Shown here in pieces: positions 1 through 8,115 of a stretch of 22,265 nucleotides of DNA. Under the pieces are notes generated by a model. That model was not told where the DNA came from. It made no database searches and was given only the letters and a program-made list of their open reading frames with translations. Made by a program: the position numbers and the translations under genes. This DNA comes from Bacillota bacterium (GTDB taxonomy: Bacteria > Bacillota > Clostridia > Oscillospirales > Ruminococcaceae). Position 1 is the stretch's first letter; each line of letters starts with the position of its first letter. Where the stretch lies: positions 1 to 22,265 of the forward strand of contig JAEWWW010000118.1 of NCBI GenBank assembly GCA_023396215.1, given 5' to 3'.

Positions 1-351
1 GGGTACCCCCTTGAACATCAGCGGCAGGCTGACGTTTTCCATCGCCGTCATGCTGGCCATCAGGTTGTAGGACTGAAACACGAAGCCCAGATGCTTCTGA
101 CGAAACACCGCGAGCTGGTTTTCGCTCAGCTTGGAGATATTGGTTTTGCCGATATAGACCGCGCCCCGGGTGGGCTTTTCCAGCCCGGCAAGCTGGTTGA
201 GCAGGGTGGATTTACCCGAGCCTGAGGTGCCCAAAATACAGCAAATCTGGCCCCGGAGTATCTCCAGATTGATGTGGTCGAGCGCCACCACCTTTTCGCC
301 CCCCAGCCGGTATATCTTGGTGAGGTCTTTGATTCTGATTATCGCTTCCAA
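1..351 (-). CDS. ABC transporter ATP-binding protein, LolD/MacB-like (partial, N-terminal 117 residues)
   Basis: The minus strand from a TTG at 351 reads open to the window edge without a stop. The start is set by GGAGGA six bases upstream (minus GGAGGATACAGG-TTG). The product begins LEAIIRIKDLTKIYRLGGEK and has a Walker A loop GTSGSGKST near residues 39-47 and a Q-loop FVFQSYNL near residue 95. After it comes the MTAMENVSLPLMFKG stretch typical of ATPases that partner MacB/FtsX-like permeases or lipoprotein/peptide exporters. Signature and Walker B motifs would lie beyond the left edge. The family energises an inner-membrane exporter or a mechanotransmission complex. The permease is presumably the next gene to the left, which is an inference. 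Expression could start from a promoter-like pair at 616-645. Confidence 0.85.
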   Translation of the reverse strand, partial: MEAIIRIKDLTKIYRLGGEKVVALDHINLEILRGQICCILGTSGSGKSTLLNQLAGLEKPTRGAVYIGKTNISKLSENQLAVFRQKHLGFVFQSYNLMASMTAMENVSLPLMFKGVP

Positions 352-615
352 CCTGTATCCTCCTGAAGCGTGTGGACATGCTCTGAAACGCGCAGCATTT
401 CGGGACGAATGTTTCGCCGGATGAGGCAAAGCTTCGCCGCTGTGGTGTGTCCACCGCGAGAATTTTTAACGCAGTATGGCGAAAAGCCCGCCAAAAGGTA
501 AATATAATGGACGGTCGTACCCCCATGGCCTGAACCGAGGGGTTTTTATCTCCCTGTAGAATAGGTGCCCGAAACGGCTGCGTTTGTTGCGGAGTTTGAC
601 AATTTCCTCCCAATT

Positions 616-645
616 ATCATAGCACAAGCCTGCCTGTGGTTACAA
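616..645 (-). promoter_or_regulatory. Possible promoter for the ABC ATPase gene
   Basis: Minus strand TTGTAA (645-640), an 18-bp spacer, then TATGAT (621-616). Four of six and five of six positions match the vegetative consensus. It would give a leader of about 260 nt before the TTG start at 351. Only sequence similarity supports it. Confidence 0.3.
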
Positions 646-723
646 CTTTTGGCCCGGTTTTTTAACATATTATACATAACCTGCCCGCCCGGAGCGCTGC
701 CGCGCCGCTTTGGGGGCGACAAG

Positions 724-748
724 AAAGGGCGCAGAAACTGCGCCCTTT
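724..748 (-). terminator. Rho-independent terminator-like hairpin downstream of clpE
   Basis: Perfect 11-bp inverted repeat AAAGGGCGCAG (724-734) / CTGCGCCCTTT (738-748) with a 3-nt AAA/TTT loop. It lies about 200 nt past the clpE stop. The T-rich flank is better on the plus side (TTTTACCG), so it may work in both directions. No plus-strand gene ends here. Confidence 0.6.
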
Positions 749-951
749 TACCGTCCTGTTTTTTTAGGCAATACCGCACAGTCCTAAGTGCTCTGGCGCA
801 TCGGCGGATTTTTTGTCAGATAAAACAAAAACCGCAAGGAATAGTGGGTGTATTCACGAGGATTTTTGTGAAAGCTTACGGAAAATCTGCAAGCGACAGG
901 GTGCTTAAGGCGGCAGCCGTGAACTGTGGGGTGTTGCCTTAACTTCGTTTT

Positions 952-3231
952 TTATGCCGAAACCAGCTTCAGCTCGCCTTCCTCACCTGTGAGGGTAATC
1001 AGGGCGGGCGGGTTTTCGGGGTTATCCACCAGCATCAGGCAGATTTTATCCTCCACCTCTTTGCGGATGATGCGCCGCAGGTCGCGGGCGCCGCTCTTGT
1101 GCCCGTGGGCCTTTTCGGCAATGACGGCCAGCGCCGAGGGCTGGTAGCCAAACTTAATCTCCCGCTCCTCCAGCGACTCCACCAGCTCATCCAGCATAAG
1201 GGCGGCGATGCGGCCAAAGTCCTCCTTATCCAGCGGGCGGAAGACCACCACCTCGTCCACGCGACCCAGAAACTCGGGCCGCAGGAAATCCCGCAGCGCC
1301 TTTTGGGCGCGGTCTTTTTCCACCTCGGTGGGCAGCTTGTTGAAGCCTACCGAGGTATAGCTGCGTTCGCTGCCCGCGTTGGAGGTCATAACGATGATGG
1401 TATTTTCAAAGGAAACATTGCGCCCCTGCGCGTCGGTGATTTTGCCTTCATCCAATATCTGCAGCAGGATGTTCATCACATCGGGGTGAGCTTTTTCAAT
1501 CTCGTCAAAGAGCACCACCGAGTAGGGGCGGCGGCGCACCTTTTCGGTGAGCTGACCCGCCTCATCATACCCCACATAGCCGGGGGGCGAGCCGATGATG
1601 CGCGAAACCGAGAACTTCTCCATAAACTCCGACATATCCAGACGGATAAGCGGGTCGGCGTCGTCAAACAGCTCTTTGGAAAGCACCTTGACCAGCTCGG
1701 TTTTACCCACGCCGGTGGGGCCTACAAAGATAAAGGAGGCAGGGCGTCGGCGGCCGCTGATCTGTATGCGGGAGCGGCGCACGGCGGCGGCCACCAGAGC
1801 GACAGCCTCGTCCTGCCCGATGATTTTGCTCTTCAGGGCGTTCTCCAGCCCGGCCACACGGCGAAGCTCGGTTTCCTGTATCTTGCTGGCGGGAATCCCG
1901 GTCCAAAGCTCGATGACCCGGGCCAGGTCCTCGTCGGTGACGCTGACCCCCAGCGCCTTGGGCTCCAGCTCCTGTATCTGGGCTTCCACCCGCAGCTTCT
2001 CTGCACGCACCTGCGCCAACTGCTCGTAGTCCACCCCCTCGGGGTCTTCCTCCAGCGCGGTTTCGGTGGTTGCGAGCACCTGCTGCTTCCGCTTCAGCTC
2101 GTCGTATTGGGCAAGGTCGGTGTTGCGCAGGTTGGCACAGGAGCAGGCTTCATCCAGCAGGTCGATGGCCTTATCCGGCAAAAACCGGTCGGCAATATAG
2201 CGCTCTGAAAGCACCACCGCCCGCTGCACAATATAATCGCTGACCGCCACACGGTGGTAGCTCTCGTAATACTTTTTCACCCCGCGCAGCACCGCGATGG
2301 TATCCTGCACGGTGGGCTCGTTGACCTTCACCGGCTGGAACCTCCGCTCCAGGGCGGCGTCTTTTTCGATATGCTTGCGGTACTCGTTGAAGGTGGTGGC
2401 GCCGATAACCTGTATCTCGCCCCGGGAAAGGGCGGGCTTGAGGATGTTGGCGGCGTTCATCGAGCCTTCGGCGTCCCCCGCACCCACAAGGCTGTGCACC
2501 TCATCGATAAACAGGATGACCTTGCCGTGCTTCTTAACGTCCTCCACCAGCCCCTTGACCCGGCTTTCAAACTGCCCTCTGAACTGGGTGCCTGCCACCA
2601 GGCCGGTTAAATCCAGCATATAGAGCTGCTTATCCCGCAGCTGCGCCGGCACATTGCCGCTGGCCAGCCGCTGGGCGATGCCCTCGGCGATGGCGGTTTT
2701 GCCCACCCCCGGCTCGCCGATGAGACAGGGGTTGTTTTTGGTGCGCCGGTTGAGTATCTGAATCACCCGGTAGATTTCCTGATCGCGGCCAACGATGTCG
2801 TCCATCTCGCCCGCCGCCGCTTTGGTGGTGAGGTTCTGGCAAAAGTTGTCAAGATACTTATACTTTTCCTCTTTTTCACTCTTGGGCCGGGGCGGCTCTT
2901 TGCGGCGGGTTTCTTCCCGGCTGGCGGGCAGCCCTTCGCCGCTCATATTCTCCTGATTAAACAGGTTTTGCAAAAAAGGGAACGGCATCGCCCCGCCCGG
3001 CTGAAACATGTCGTCGGGCTGGGCTTCCATAATTTCCATCATCTGTTCGTTGACCGTTTCAATGTCATCGTCGGTAATGCCCATTTTATCTACAAGGTCG
3101 TTGATGGGTTTCAGGCCAAGCTCTTTGGCGCAGCGCAGGCAAAGGCCCTCGTTTACCGTTTCGGAGCCTTCCAGCTTGGTCATAAAAACCACCGCAACTC
3201 TTTTCTTGCAGCGTGTACACATCATATTCAT
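952..3231 (-). CDS. clpE: ClpE-like ATP-dependent Clp protease ATP-binding subunit with N-terminal zinc finger
   Basis: A 759-residue two-ring AAA+ unfoldase that should feed substrates into ClpP in the cytoplasm. Residues 1-40 hold a four-cysteine zinc finger (C5-x2-C8 ... C31-x2-C34), as in ClpE; the double Clp_N repeat of ClpC/ClpA is absent. An acidic linker follows. D1 has Walker A GEPGVGKT (about 172-179) and Walker B ILFIDEVH, then a short coiled middle segment rich in E, K and Q (about 370-430). D2 has Walker A GPTGVGKT and Walker B VVLFDEIEKAHPD. A VGF tripeptide (SYTSVGFNKLP) sits where the ClpP-docking loop is expected. The gene is monocistronic. I looked for tandem CtsR heptads upstream and found none. 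The ATG has only a distant GAGG, so starts two or three codons later are possible. Both ATPase sites look intact. Some annotation pipelines would call this clpC. Confidence 0.9.
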   Translation of the reverse strand: MNMMCTRCKKRVAVVFMTKLEGSETVNEGLCLRCAKELGLKPINDLVDKMGITDDDIETVNEQMMEIMEAQPDDMFQPGGAMPFPFLQNLFNQENMSGEGLPASREETRRKEPPRPKSEKEEKYKYLDNFCQNLTTKAAAGEMDDIVGRDQEIYRVIQILNRRTKNNPCLIGEPGVGKTAIAEGIAQRLASGNVPAQLRDKQLYMLDLTGLVAGTQFRGQFESRVKGLVEDVKKHGKVILFIDEVHSLVGAGDAEGSMNAANILKPALSRGEIQVIGATTFNEYRKHIEKDAALERRFQPVKVNEPTVQDTIAVLRGVKKYYESYHRVAVSDYIVQRAVVLSERYIADRFLPDKAIDLLDEACSCANLRNTDLAQYDELKRKQQVLATTETALEEDPEGVDYEQLAQVRAEKLRVEAQIQELEPKALGVSVTDEDLARVIELWTGIPASKIQETELRRVAGLENALKSKIIGQDEAVALVAAAVRRSRIQISGRRRPASFIFVGPTGVGKTELVKVLSKELFDDADPLIRLDMSEFMEKFSVSRIIGSPPGYVGYDEAGQLTEKVRRRPYSVVLFDEIEKAHPDVMNILLQILDEGKITDAQGRNVSFENTIIVMTSNAGSERSYTSVGFNKLPTEVEKDRAQKALRDFLRPEFLGRVDEVVVFRPLDKEDFGRIAALMLDELVESLEEREIKFGYQPSALAVIAEKAHGHKSGARDLRRIIRKEVEDKICLMLVDNPENPPALITLTGEEGELKLVSA

Positions 3232-3527
3232 CTATATGGATACCTCAATCTCTCTGCCCAGAGGGGCACGTCTATATGTTGTCTGCCCAAGGCCCAAACA
3301 TACAGCAAGCTTCTTGCCCGCCTCGCCGGCAGCTGGTTTCACAAGAAGAGAGGATATGCCCCGAGCATTTTTTTATGGCGATATAAGGCTTTTGGCCGCC
3401 GGTTTATTCGCAAAACAGCGCGTCTGCCTTATCACTTTATCCTAATTTATTTTTATGAACTGGCTATGAAAAATTCATTGATAAATCTTACATTCAGCCT
3501 GCATGGGGATTTGAGGATAAAATCGCC
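3232..3527. other. Intergenic region upstream of clpE
   Basis: 296 nt, AT-rich around 3400-3500. It must hold the clpE promoter, but I could not choose a convincing -35/-10 pair. No CtsR-type direct repeat and no HrcA-type CIRCE inverted repeat is seen. No credible small gene. Confidence 0.4.
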
Positions 3528-4094
3528 TTACTGCTGCCCGTCCGGCCGGGCCTTTTGCAGCTCTTTTTGGCCGACAATTTTAATATAGCCCGCCAGATAC
3601 ATCCCCCACGAAAACACCATGGTTATGCCCACCCCGGCCAGCAGCCATAGCAGCAGCGGGCGCTGGATATCGACGGTGGCAATAATCTTGACCATCGCCA
3701 CATAAAAGACGACCGTGGCAAGCTTGCCAAACCAGCGGGCGCTTTCCACCCGCTCAAACTTTTTGTAAAGGCGCAGCCCGCCCGCAATCATCAGCAGCTC
3801 TTTGACCATCAGCAGGCTGTACACCGGCCAAAAGCCGGGGTATTTCACCCAGAGCGCAGCCATAACCGCCATCTGGGTCAGCTTATCGGCAAAGGGGTCA
3901 AACACCTGCCCCCATTGGGTGATGCTGCCGGTGCGGCGGGCGATGAAGCCGTCCAGCAGGTCGGTCAGGCCCGAAAAAAGCAGGATAACCGCCGCCGTGC
4001 CATACTGCCACGGGTTTTGGGCGGTCAGGTAGCGCCATAGAAAAACCGGAACCAGAAAGATGCGCAGCAGGGTGAGAAGGTTTGGGATGTTCAT
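3528..4094 (-). CDS. pgsA: CDP-alcohol phosphatidyltransferase family protein, PgsA-like
   Basis: Predicted CDP-diacylglycerol--glycerol-3-phosphate 3-phosphatidyltransferase, the membrane enzyme making phosphatidylglycerol phosphate. The family signature DG-x2-AR-x8-G-x3-D-x3-D is complete in DGFIARRTGSITQWGQVFDPFAD (shown here only as a position guide; key residues D, G, A, R, G, D, D). Several hydrophobic segments follow, as in this polytopic family. I chose the ATG at 4094 (MNIPNLLTLLRI), which gives 188 residues, the usual length. The frame stays open to 4187, but the extra 31 residues look unlike the family. An ATG at 4100 is equally possible, since no clear Shine-Dalgarno marks either. 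It is the only gene of its transcript here. A different head-group specificity (cardiolipin or phosphatidylinositol phosphate synthase) cannot be excluded. Confidence 0.88.
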   Translation of the reverse strand: MNIPNLLTLLRIFLVPVFLWRYLTAQNPWQYGTAAVILLFSGLTDLLDGFIARRTGSITQWGQVFDPFADKLTQMAVMAALWVKYPGFWPVYSLLMVKELLMIAGGLRLYKKFERVESARWFGKLATVVFYVAMVKIIATVDIQRPLLLWLLAGVGITMVFSWGMYLAGYIKIVGQKELQKARPDGQQ

Positions 4095-4430
4095 CGGCAT
4101 TTTTGTCAGCAAATCAAAACCCCCGTTTGGCGGCCCGAATGTCGCGGGCCGATGGACCCTTGCCGTTACTGTAGTTATACGGCACAAAAGTTAAAAATAT
4201 TATACCGGAGCCGCGAAGCGGCGTGGGATACTTCGCCATCGCTATGGGTTGAGCAAGCTGCGGGCGGCCACAGACCGCCCCTACAGCAGCGAGGATACCG
4301 CAAACATTTGTAGGGCGACCTGCGGTCGCACGCCTGCAAGCGAGTTTCCCTGGTATCATCCGCCAGCACCGTGGGGTGGGCATTGGGATAAGGGCATAAA
4401 CCGCTGTGCGGTTACAATACTGTTCCCCGG
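4095..4430. other. Intergenic region between cvpA and pgsA
   Basis: No gene seen. The region holds two inverted copies of a short GTAGGG-type repeat (4260-4333) and a 6-bp hairpin CGGCCC (4131-4136) / GGGCCG (4146-4151) in the likely pgsA leader. No clear promoter pair was recognised. Confidence 0.5.
4260..4333. repeat. Inverted pair of GTAGGG-type short palindromic repeats
   Basis: The minus-strand copy (4285-4260) reads TGTAGGGGCGGTCTGTGGCC followed by GCCCGC. The plus-strand copy (4309-4333) reads TGTAGGGCGACCTGCGGTCG followed by CACGC. They align over about 25 nt with few differences, head to head across a 23-nt gap, so the unit can form a large cruciform or hairpin. Related cores occur at 10878-10973 and 14534-14545. 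Confidence 0.6.
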
Positions 4431-5186
4431 TTAAGGCAGCGTGAAGTAGATAATCCTGCGCAGCAGGTAGGTGCTTTCTAAAATTTCTACCGAAAGGAAC
4501 TCGTACCCGCCGGTGGCGGCGATAATCAGGCTTAAAACCACCCCGAGGATGTAAAGGGCCAGCAGAGCCTCTCCTGCGCCCAGCGCCGCCCCCAAAAGGC
4601 CGTTGAAGCTACCGATGACCGGGATGTGGTTGACCACACCCAGCAGGCCCACCAGCCAGCTCACCAGCAGCGAAAACACCAGAAACAGCACCAAAAAGGC
4701 CACCGCCTGCAAAATCATCAGAATGGTGGGGCTCAGGGCCGCTTCGGCGATGGCTTCAGAGAGGGTTGCTCCGCCGTTCATCAACTCTACAAGGCGGCTT
4801 TCGGCGCCCGATTGCGAGGCAACCTCCTGCGCACCGCCCAAGGAGCCGGGCAGGCGGTCGAAGGCCCGCACAATAGCGCCAAAGGAGGCGGCTTTGTCGG
4901 CAAAAAAGGCCACAACCCCCTCAAGGCCGTCCAGCATTTCGGCGGCAGCGGGGTTGTCGAGTATCACCTTATCCACATAGGCCACCAGCTTATCTTTTAC
5001 AAAAAAGCTGTAGGCTATCCGGGCGGCCGGGCGGCTTAAAAACAGCGCGCCCAAAAACGCCGCCAGCTTGCCCAGCAGCCTGACCACCGTGGCCAAAAAG
5101 CCGCTGCGGCGGCCTCTGGCTACAAACCATAGAATAACGGCAACCGCCGCGATATCATAAAACAATCCCAGTCCCATCTTGTTCAC
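4431..5186 (-). CDS. cvpA: CvpA family membrane protein
   Basis: A 251-residue integral membrane protein of the CvpA family, named for colicin V production; its role in Gram-positive bacteria is unclear. The N-terminus (GLFYDIAAVAVILWFVARGRRSGF) matches the family start: a first helix followed by a basic turn and a glycine-rich second helix. A soluble insert (about 65-145) follows. Then come three hydrophobic segments, including ILMILQAVAFLVLFLVFSLL and the conserved HIPVIGSFNGLLGAALG. The insert is longer than in the short enterobacterial proteins. GTG at 5186 is the best start, though its Shine-Dalgarno is weak; an ATG lies three codons inside. It follows the DUF5711-like gene on the same strand after a 244-nt gap with a promoter-like pair, so it may be partly independent. 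Confidence 0.85.
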   Translation of the reverse strand: MNKMGLGLFYDIAAVAVILWFVARGRRSGFLATVVRLLGKLAAFLGALFLSRPAARIAYSFFVKDKLVAYVDKVILDNPAAAEMLDGLEGVVAFFADKAASFGAIVRAFDRLPGSLGGAQEVASQSGAESRLVELMNGGATLSEAIAEAALSPTILMILQAVAFLVLFLVFSLLVSWLVGLLGVVNHIPVIGSFNGLLGAALGAGEALLALYILGVVLSLIIAATGGYEFLSVEILESTYLLRRIIYFTLP

Positions 5187-5261
5187 CGGCTTTCGTGAAG
5201 TCTGTACGGGGTCGCGCTCCGGGGGCCTGCGCCCCCCTGCCGCCCGCAGATATTATAAAAA

Positions 5262-5290
5262 AGCATAACACATTCGGCGGCTATTTTCAA
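5262..5290 (-). promoter_or_regulatory. Possible promoter for cvpA
   Basis: Minus strand TTGAAA (5290-5285), a 17-bp spacer, TATGCT (5267-5262). A GC hairpin GGGGGC-CTGC-GCCCCC lies in the leader at about 5221-5236. Moderate match only. Confidence 0.35.
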
Positions 5291-5430
5291 TGAACCTGCA
5301 CCCCCGCACCACGGCAAACAATGGATGCATGGCTGCACAAATATGGGAGGCCGCCTGCGGCGCTGGTGTGGGTAAGCGGGCCGGTACAGGCTCCCACCGC
5401 CGGATGCTTCGCCCGCCAAAAGCCGCCCTG

Positions 5431-6624
5431 CTACCTGCCGGCGGCGGGACCTATGGCGAAGGGCTGGCGGATAATCTGCTCGGCGGTGACGCCGTAAAGG
5501 GCGTCCTGCGCGGGCTGGATGAGGTAGGCCTCATCCAGCGGCACCTGCGTGGGCCGGTTAAGGCCCGCACCGTAGGAGAAGATGCCGTTTTCGGCCAGCA
5601 GGTAGAGCTTTTGCTGGCCATACACCAGCCCCAGCGCCTGCCCCGCAAGCCGCACACTGCCCGCCTGACGCAGCTCCTCGTCGAGGGAAACCAGCGTCAG
5701 TATGCCGCCGTCGCCTAAGTTATCCAGCACCAGAAACACCTTGCCGTCGCTGCTGTTGATAAACCTGCCCAGCAGCGCCCCCTCATAGTCGTAGGAGGCG
5801 AGCCGATTGCCCTGCGGGTCGTACAGCAAAGCCTGACGGTCGGTGAGGATTTGCAGGTTTCCCGCGTCGGTATAGGTCATCGAAACCACAAGCTGGTCCT
5901 CCAGCACAATCTCGGCCACCGGGGTTTCGCTGTCGAACCGCAGGCAGGTGACCACCGAGTAGAGCAGGCCGGCCTCGGCCGCCACGGCGCTGACCGCCAT
6001 GCCCTGCCCCTGTCGCTCAAGGCTTACGTCCAGCACGGTGCCCACCGAGGTGTACCAGACAAAAAAGCGGTTGAACTGCCGGTCGTACACCGCAGCCTCG
6101 GCCTGATAGCGCACCGAGCTGCGCAGCACCGCAAGGGTGCCGTTGGGTGCCAGGTCGGCCGAAAGGATGTTGCGGTCGCCGTTTTCAGAAAACAGCGCCT
6201 TTGAGCGGCAATCCACCCGGAGCTGGCGGCCCCCGCGGTCGAAGGTAAGTACTCTGTCGCCCGCTGTGCGCAGGATGGGGTTTTTGTAGCCATGCTGATA
6301 GCTGGCCATCCGCCGGGCGGTGGAGTTGTAAAGGTTCAGGTTGGTATCGCCCAGCACCACCAGATCGCTGCCCATGGCGGCCAGCGCCACCACCCTGCCG
6401 GAGGGCGCTTCGGCGGGGTACTGCATGCCGGGCCGCCACGAAAGGTAGAGGTCGGCAAGCCGGGTGCCCACCCCGAGGTTGGAGATATCCTCGCGCAGCA
6501 CAAGGGCAAGCCCCACCGCCGCGGTCAGCAGCGTCAGCACAAACAGCCGCTTAAAAAAGCGGCGGCGGGCTTTCTGCTTTCTCAGCCTGTCAAACTCGGT
6601 GGTGCGGCTGCTCTGAGGCTCCAT
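5431..6624 (-). CDS. DUF5711-like membrane-anchored protein
   Basis: A 397-residue protein of unknown function. After a basic, cytoplasmic N-terminus (residues 1-27, with RKQKARRRFFKR) comes one hydrophobic segment (LFVLTLLTAAVGLALVL). The rest is a long extracellular domain of short beta-rich repeats with phrases such as VVALAAMGSDLVVLGDTNL and GLVYGQQKLYLLAENGIF. This looks like a beta-propeller or WD40/PQQ-like fold. It resembles the DUF5711 family, found beside CvpA in Clostridia; that assignment is from memory of the pattern, not a search. The ATG at 6624 is preceded by AGGAGG nine bases upstream. The frame extends to 6723 but without such a site. cvpA follows downstream. Confidence 0.8.
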   Translation of the reverse strand: MEPQSSRTTEFDRLRKQKARRRFFKRLFVLTLLTAAVGLALVLREDISNLGVGTRLADLYLSWRPGMQYPAEAPSGRVVALAAMGSDLVVLGDTNLNLYNSTARRMASYQHGYKNPILRTAGDRVLTFDRGGRQLRVDCRSKALFSENGDRNILSADLAPNGTLAVLRSSVRYQAEAAVYDRQFNRFFVWYTSVGTVLDVSLERQGQGMAVSAVAAEAGLLYSVVTCLRFDSETPVAEIVLEDQLVVSMTYTDAGNLQILTDRQALLYDPQGNRLASYDYEGALLGRFINSSDGKVFLVLDNLGDGGILTLVSLDEELRQAGSVRLAGQALGLVYGQQKLYLLAENGIFSYGAGLNRPTQVPLDEAYLIQPAQDALYGVTAEQIIRQPFAIGPAAGR

Positions 6625-6783
6625 GCTGTCTTTCCTCCTGTGGTGGTTGGGGCGTTTGTTTTGTGGGGGCTTGCCCCAAGGGCGCGGGGCGGTGGGCTTT
6701 TTTGCCGCATATTGCCGAAGCATGGCAGGTACGACAAATTGCCACGGAGAACTGCCCTTTTCCGAATTCCAATCAGGAATAAT

Positions 6784-6812
6784 AGTATATTTTAATACAA
6801 TTAGTATCTAAA
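6784..6812 (-). promoter_or_regulatory. Possible promoter for the DUF5711-like gene
   Basis: Minus strand TTTAGA (6812-6807), 17 bp, TATACT (6789-6784), in an AT-rich pocket of an otherwise GC-rich region. Leader about 150 nt. Confidence 0.35.
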
Positions 6813-6819
6813 TATCTGC

Positions 6820-6844
6820 AAAATTGGCCGTTAATGGCGGCCAA
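6820..6844 (-). terminator. Terminator-like hairpin downstream of truA
   Basis: Minus strand TTGGCCG (6844-6838), 7-nt loop, CGGCCAA (6830-6824), then TTTTG. Modest stem and short T-run. It sits about 65 nt past the truA stop at the end of the ecf-truA operon. Confidence 0.45.
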
Positions 6845-6909
6845 CCGGCCCAATTGCCAAACCCCTCGGCACAGGGCGGTCAGGCCGCTGCCGGGGGGCG
6901 GGGGCTGTT

Positions 6910-7692
6910 TTATTCCCCCTGCAAAGGTGCGGGGGCGGTCGGCGGCCGGTAAAAGACCTCGTCGAGGTAGAGGCCGCAGGCGGGCAATGTGACCCCGGCG
7001 CGGCTGCGGTCGCCCGAGGCGATGATGCCGCCAATCTCCTGCGGGGCGGTGCGCCCCAGACCCACATCCAGCAGGGTGCCTGCCATGATGCGCACCATGT
7101 TGTACAAAAAGCCGTTGCCGGTTACCTGAAAGCAGACCGTTTGGCCCTCGCGGGCAACCGACGCCGAATAGATAGCGCGCACCTTATCCTGCACGCTGCC
7201 GCCGGTGGCGCAAAAGGCCGAAAAGTCGTGGGTACCCAGAAAGCCCCTTGCGGCTTCATCCATCAAAAGGTGGTCGAGGGGCTTGGCGGTCGCCACCCGA
7301 TGGGCCCGCCCCTCTAAAAAGGGGTCGCGGATGGCACTGTTGTGAATGAGGTAGCGGTACCGCTTGCCTTTGCAGTCATACCGGGCGTGAAAATCCCGCG
7401 GCACCTCGCGGCAATCCAGCACCGCGATATCCCCCGGCAGCCGCACATTGAGCGCCCGCACCATGGCGTCGCAGCCGATGGTAACGGCCTCCTCCACCTG
7501 CATCGAAAGGCAGTAGCGGTTGGCGTGCACCCCCGCGTCGGTGCGGGAGCAGCCCTTCACCGGCCAGCGGCGGCCCAGCAGGCTTTCCACCGCGTCCTGA
7601 AAGACCTGACAGACGGTGACGGCGTTTTGCTGCACCTGAAAGCCGTGGTAGCCGGTGCCGCAGAAGCGTATGGTAAAAAGAAAGTTTCTCAT
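6910..7692 (-). CDS. truA: tRNA pseudouridine(38-40) synthase TruA
   Basis: A 260-residue enzyme that isomerises uridines 38-40 in the anticodon arm of many tRNAs. The catalytic aspartate lies in CSRTDAGVHA; the family phrases RYRYLIHN, HDFSAFCATG and GNGFLYNMVRIMAGTLLDVG are all present. The ATG at 7692 follows GGGGAG at good spacing; an upstream in-frame ATG at 7743 lacks one and overlaps the preceding gene. It is the last gene of the ecfA1-ecfA2-ecfT-mmcQ-truA cluster. Linkage of truA to ecfT is common in Firmicutes. Confidence 0.97.
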   Translation of the reverse strand: MRNFLFTIRFCGTGYHGFQVQQNAVTVCQVFQDAVESLLGRRWPVKGCSRTDAGVHANRYCLSMQVEEAVTIGCDAMVRALNVRLPGDIAVLDCREVPRDFHARYDCKGKRYRYLIHNSAIRDPFLEGRAHRVATAKPLDHLLMDEAARGFLGTHDFSAFCATGGSVQDKVRAIYSASVAREGQTVCFQVTGNGFLYNMVRIMAGTLLDVGLGRTAPQEIGGIIASGDRSRAGVTLPACGLYLDEVFYRPPTAPAPLQGE

Positions 7693-7720
7693 ATTGGCTC
7701 CCCTCGCTGCAGGGCCGGGG

Positions 7721-8086
7721 CTATTGGCCGCCCCCTGCCGCAATCCGGGCCTGCACCCCCTTGGGCAAAGACCCCAGCACCAGCCGGTAGGCGATTTGTA
7801 TCAGGCGCTCCAGCTCTTCCTTTGGCACAGCGCCATCCAGATAAACCGAGTTCCAGTGGGTTTTGTTCATATAGTATCCGGGGATGACGTCGCGGTAGCG
7901 CTCCCGCAGCAGCGGGGCTTCCAGCGGGTCGCCCTTGAGGGTGATGATGGGCCGCCCGTCCTTGTGGGCGCCAATCATGGCATACATCTTGCCCCCGATA
8001 AAAAAGCGCCGGGCCTCCCATTCGGGCTGAAAATCCTCGGTGGTTCCCGGCTGCCCAAGGCAGCACTTGCCAAGAAACTCCTGCAT
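7721..8086 (-). CDS. MmcQ/YjbR family protein
   Basis: A 121-residue cytoplasmic protein of the MmcQ/YjbR family, whose fold is suggested to bind DNA but whose role is not established. Family marks are GGKMYAMIGAHKDGRPIITL, PGYYMNKTHWNSVYLDG and the C-terminal EELERLIQIAYRLV. ATG at 8086 is preceded by AGGGAGGA with a 5-nt gap; the frame extends to 8260 but would run inside ecfT. It lies between ecfT (29 nt downstream of the ecfT stop) and truA (28 nt before its start), so it is surely co-transcribed. Family members are usually found as single genes, so its place within ecf-truA may be lineage-specific. Confidence 0.88.
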   Translation of the reverse strand: MQEFLGKCCLGQPGTTEDFQPEWEARRFFIGGKMYAMIGAHKDGRPIITLKGDPLEAPLLRERYRDVIPGYYMNKTHWNSVYLDGAVPKEELERLIQIAYRLVLGSLPKGVQARIAAGGGQ

Positions 8087-8115
8087 GGTCGTCCTCCCTT
8101 TTGATGCTGAAATGG

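Larger units (their letters stand above)
352..951. other. 600-nt intergenic region between the ABC ATPase and clpE
   Basis: No convincing gene is visible. Open frames here are low-complexity shadows without usable ribosome binding sites. It contains the clpE-side terminator hairpin (724-748), a promoter-like pair for the ABC gene (616-645), and a complementary pair GTGGACA (372-378) / TGTCCAC (448-454) that could fold in the ABC leader. A second pair, TTAAGGC (905-911) / GCCTTAA (936-942), lies just past the clpE stop but has no U-tract. Confidence 0.6.

Noticed and set aside
565..942. Plus-strand 125-codon frame between the ABC ATPase and clpE.
   Set aside because: It crosses the perfect terminator hairpin at 724-748, lacks a ribosome binding site and has no recognisable sequence.
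3232..3527. Possible CtsR or CIRCE operator for clpE.
   Set aside because: I looked for tandem GGTCAAA heptads and for the CIRCE inverted repeat and found neither.
4095..4187. Longer N-terminus for PgsA from a start at 4187.
   Set aside because: The extra residues are not hydrophobic or family-like, and the conserved MNIPNLLTLLRI start is at 4094.
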